7,391 nucleotides of DNA from JAUWCW01 sp030609125 [NCBI: Candidatus Rokuibacteriota bacterium] (GTDB lineage Bacteria > JAUVQV01). The stretch is taken from positions 1 to 7,391 of the forward strand of contig JAUWCW010000091.1 in assembly GCA_030609125.1 (NCBI GenBank). The letters run 5' to 3'. The position numbers and the translations under genes were made by a program. The stretch's first letter is position 1; every line of letters starts with the position of its first letter. Below, one piece after another: positions 6,518 through 7,391 of this stretch. Below the pieces are notes generated by a model. That model was not told where the DNA came from. It was given only the letters and a program-made list of their open reading frames with translations, and searched no databases.

Positions 6518-6525
6518 AGGAGGAG
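6518..6525 (+). promoter_or_regulatory. Ribosome binding site of the flavodiiron gene
   Basis: AGGAGGAG ends eight bases before the ATG at 6534 and decides that start, which matches the usual N-terminus of the family. Confidence 0.85.
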
Positions 6526-6533
6526 ACTGCATA

Positions 6534-7391
6534 ATGAGCAAGACATTCAAGGCGGTCAAAATAAGCGACCGCGTGCACTGGGTGGGCGCCATCGACTGGG
6601 CCATCCGGGACTTTCACGGCTACTCGACGGGGCGGGGCTCGACCTACAACGCCTTTCTCGTCATGGCCGACAAGATAACCCTCATCGACACCGTGAAGGC
6701 GCCTTTCCGCGGAGAGCTTCTCTCGCGCATCTCCTCCGTCGTCGACCCCGCCTCCATCAGCTACATCGTTTCCAACCACGCTGAAATGGACCACTCCGGG
6801 TGCCTGGAGGAGGTTATCGAGGCGGTGCGCCCCGAGAAGGTCTTCGCCTCGCTTATGGGGGTCAAGGCCCTGAAGGACCACCTTCACCTGGACCGGGAGA
6901 TCGTGGGCGTCAAGGACGGGGAGTCCCTGAGCCTGGGAGACCGGCAGCTCACCTTCACCGAGACGAGGATGATTCACTGGCCCGACAGCATGTTCTCCTA
7001 TCTCTCCGACGACGACGTCCTCTTCTCCCAGGACGGTTTCGGCATGCACCTGGCCACGACGGAGCGTTTCGCGGACGAGATCCCCGACGACGTCCTGGAG
7101 TTCGAGGGTGCGCGCTATTTCGCCAACATCCTTATGCCCTTCGCGCCCCTGGTGGAGAAGCTCCTGGAGAAGGTCGCCGCCCTCGGCATCACCCCGGAAT
7201 TCATCGCCCCGGATCACGGGCCGATCTGGAGAAACGACCTGGGAAAAATCCTCGGATACTACTCGCGCTGGTCCGCCCAGAAGCCGGGCAGGAAGGCCGT
7301 CATCGTCTACGACACCATGTGGGGGAGCACGGACAAAATGGCCCGGGCCATAGCAGAGGGGTTCGCCGCCGGCTGTTCGGCGGCGAAAGTC
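6534..7391 (+). CDS. fprA: Flavodiiron protein (FprA/rubredoxin:oxygen oxidoreductase), 3' end outside window
   Basis: The first 286 residues of a protein usually near 400 residues are present; the frame is open at the window edge. The cytoplasmic enzyme reduces oxygen to water (or nitric oxide to nitrous oxide) using a diiron site and FMN, with electrons usually from rubredoxin. The metallo-beta-lactamase-like domain (about 1-250) has the full diiron ligand set: H82, E84 and D86 in HAEMDH (82-87), H148 in MIHWPDSM, D167 in SQDGFG, and H228 in PDHGPIW. This HxExD set separates it from hydrolytic relatives. The flavodoxin domain begins near 253 with the FMN phosphate loop TMWGST at 261-266. 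The rest, including any C-terminal rubredoxin fusion, cannot be judged. It follows the superoxide- and peroxide-removing genes, completing an oxygen defence cluster, but probably has its own promoter. Oxygen is the likelier substrate than NO from context, not from sequence. Confidence 0.96.
   Translation, partial: MSKTFKAVKISDRVHWVGAIDWAIRDFHGYSTGRGSTYNAFLVMADKITLIDTVKAPFRGELLSRISSVVDPASISYIVSNHAEMDHSGCLEEVIEAVRPEKVFASLMGVKALKDHLHLDREIVGVKDGESLSLGDRQLTFTETRMIHWPDSMFSYLSDDDVLFSQDGFGMHLATTERFADEIPDDVLEFEGARYFANILMPFAPLVEKLLEKVAALGITPEFIAPDHGPIWRNDLGKILGYYSRWSAQKPGRKAVIVYDTMWGSTDKMARAIAEGFAAGCSAAKV

Noticed and set aside
6534-7391. Truncated or pseudogene flavodiiron protein
   Set aside because: The frame is intact to the last base and all expected ligands are present; it is simply cut by the window edge.

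Overview
The window is GC-rich DNA from what looks like an anaerobic, probably diderm bacterium. Three adjacent genes (rubrerythrin, desulfoferrodoxin-type superoxide reductase, flavodiiron protein) form the classic oxygen and ROS defence set of strict anaerobes. A secreted M16 peptidase and a periplasmic-type metal-binding protein fit a cell with a periplasm. The protein sequences remind me of Synergistota, with sulfate reducers as the alternative. That is recollection of family sequences only, since there is no rRNA or other marker here.

Layout. Positions 52-2506, minus strand: a complete three-gene metal-ion ABC importer read in the order binding protein, ATPase, permease. The genes are joined by a 4-base (GTGA) and a 1-base (TGATG) stop/start overlap, so they form one translationally coupled operon. 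Positions 2507-2570: a 64-base divergent promoter region in which the two predicted -10 boxes overlap. Positions 2571-5135, plus strand: a two-domain M16 zinc peptidase with a signal peptide and an intact HxxEH site in its first half only. It has no Shine-Dalgarno sequence and may be read from a leaderless mRNA. Positions 5136-5330: a gap with a near-consensus promoter (TTGACA, 16-base spacer, TATAGT) and a leader of about 137 bases. Positions 5331-5903: rubrerythrin. Positions 5941-6318: desulfoferrodoxin, 37 bases further on and probably co-transcribed. Positions 6319-6533: a 215-base gap with two related GC hairpins exactly 100 bases apart, a plausible promoter between them, and a leader that can fold in two mutually exclusive ways. 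From 6534 to the window edge: the first 286 residues of a flavodiiron protein, cut by the edge and not by mutation.

How the genes may work together. The importer would bring Zn(II), or possibly Mn(II) or Fe(II), into the cell; the sequence does not settle which metal. The divergent peptidase needs zinc. The plus-strand redox genes remove superoxide (desulfoferrodoxin), peroxide (rubrerythrin) and oxygen (flavodiiron protein), all with non-heme iron sites. Every gene belongs to a known family and I see no wholly new system. The points worth a second look are the overlapping divergent promoters with a possibly leaderless peptidase mRNA, the missing histidine ligand in the binding protein, and the repeated-hairpin leader before the flavodiiron gene. 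No gene-free stretch exceeds 300 bases, and I saw no tRNA, rRNA, CRISPR array, insertion sequence or attachment site.
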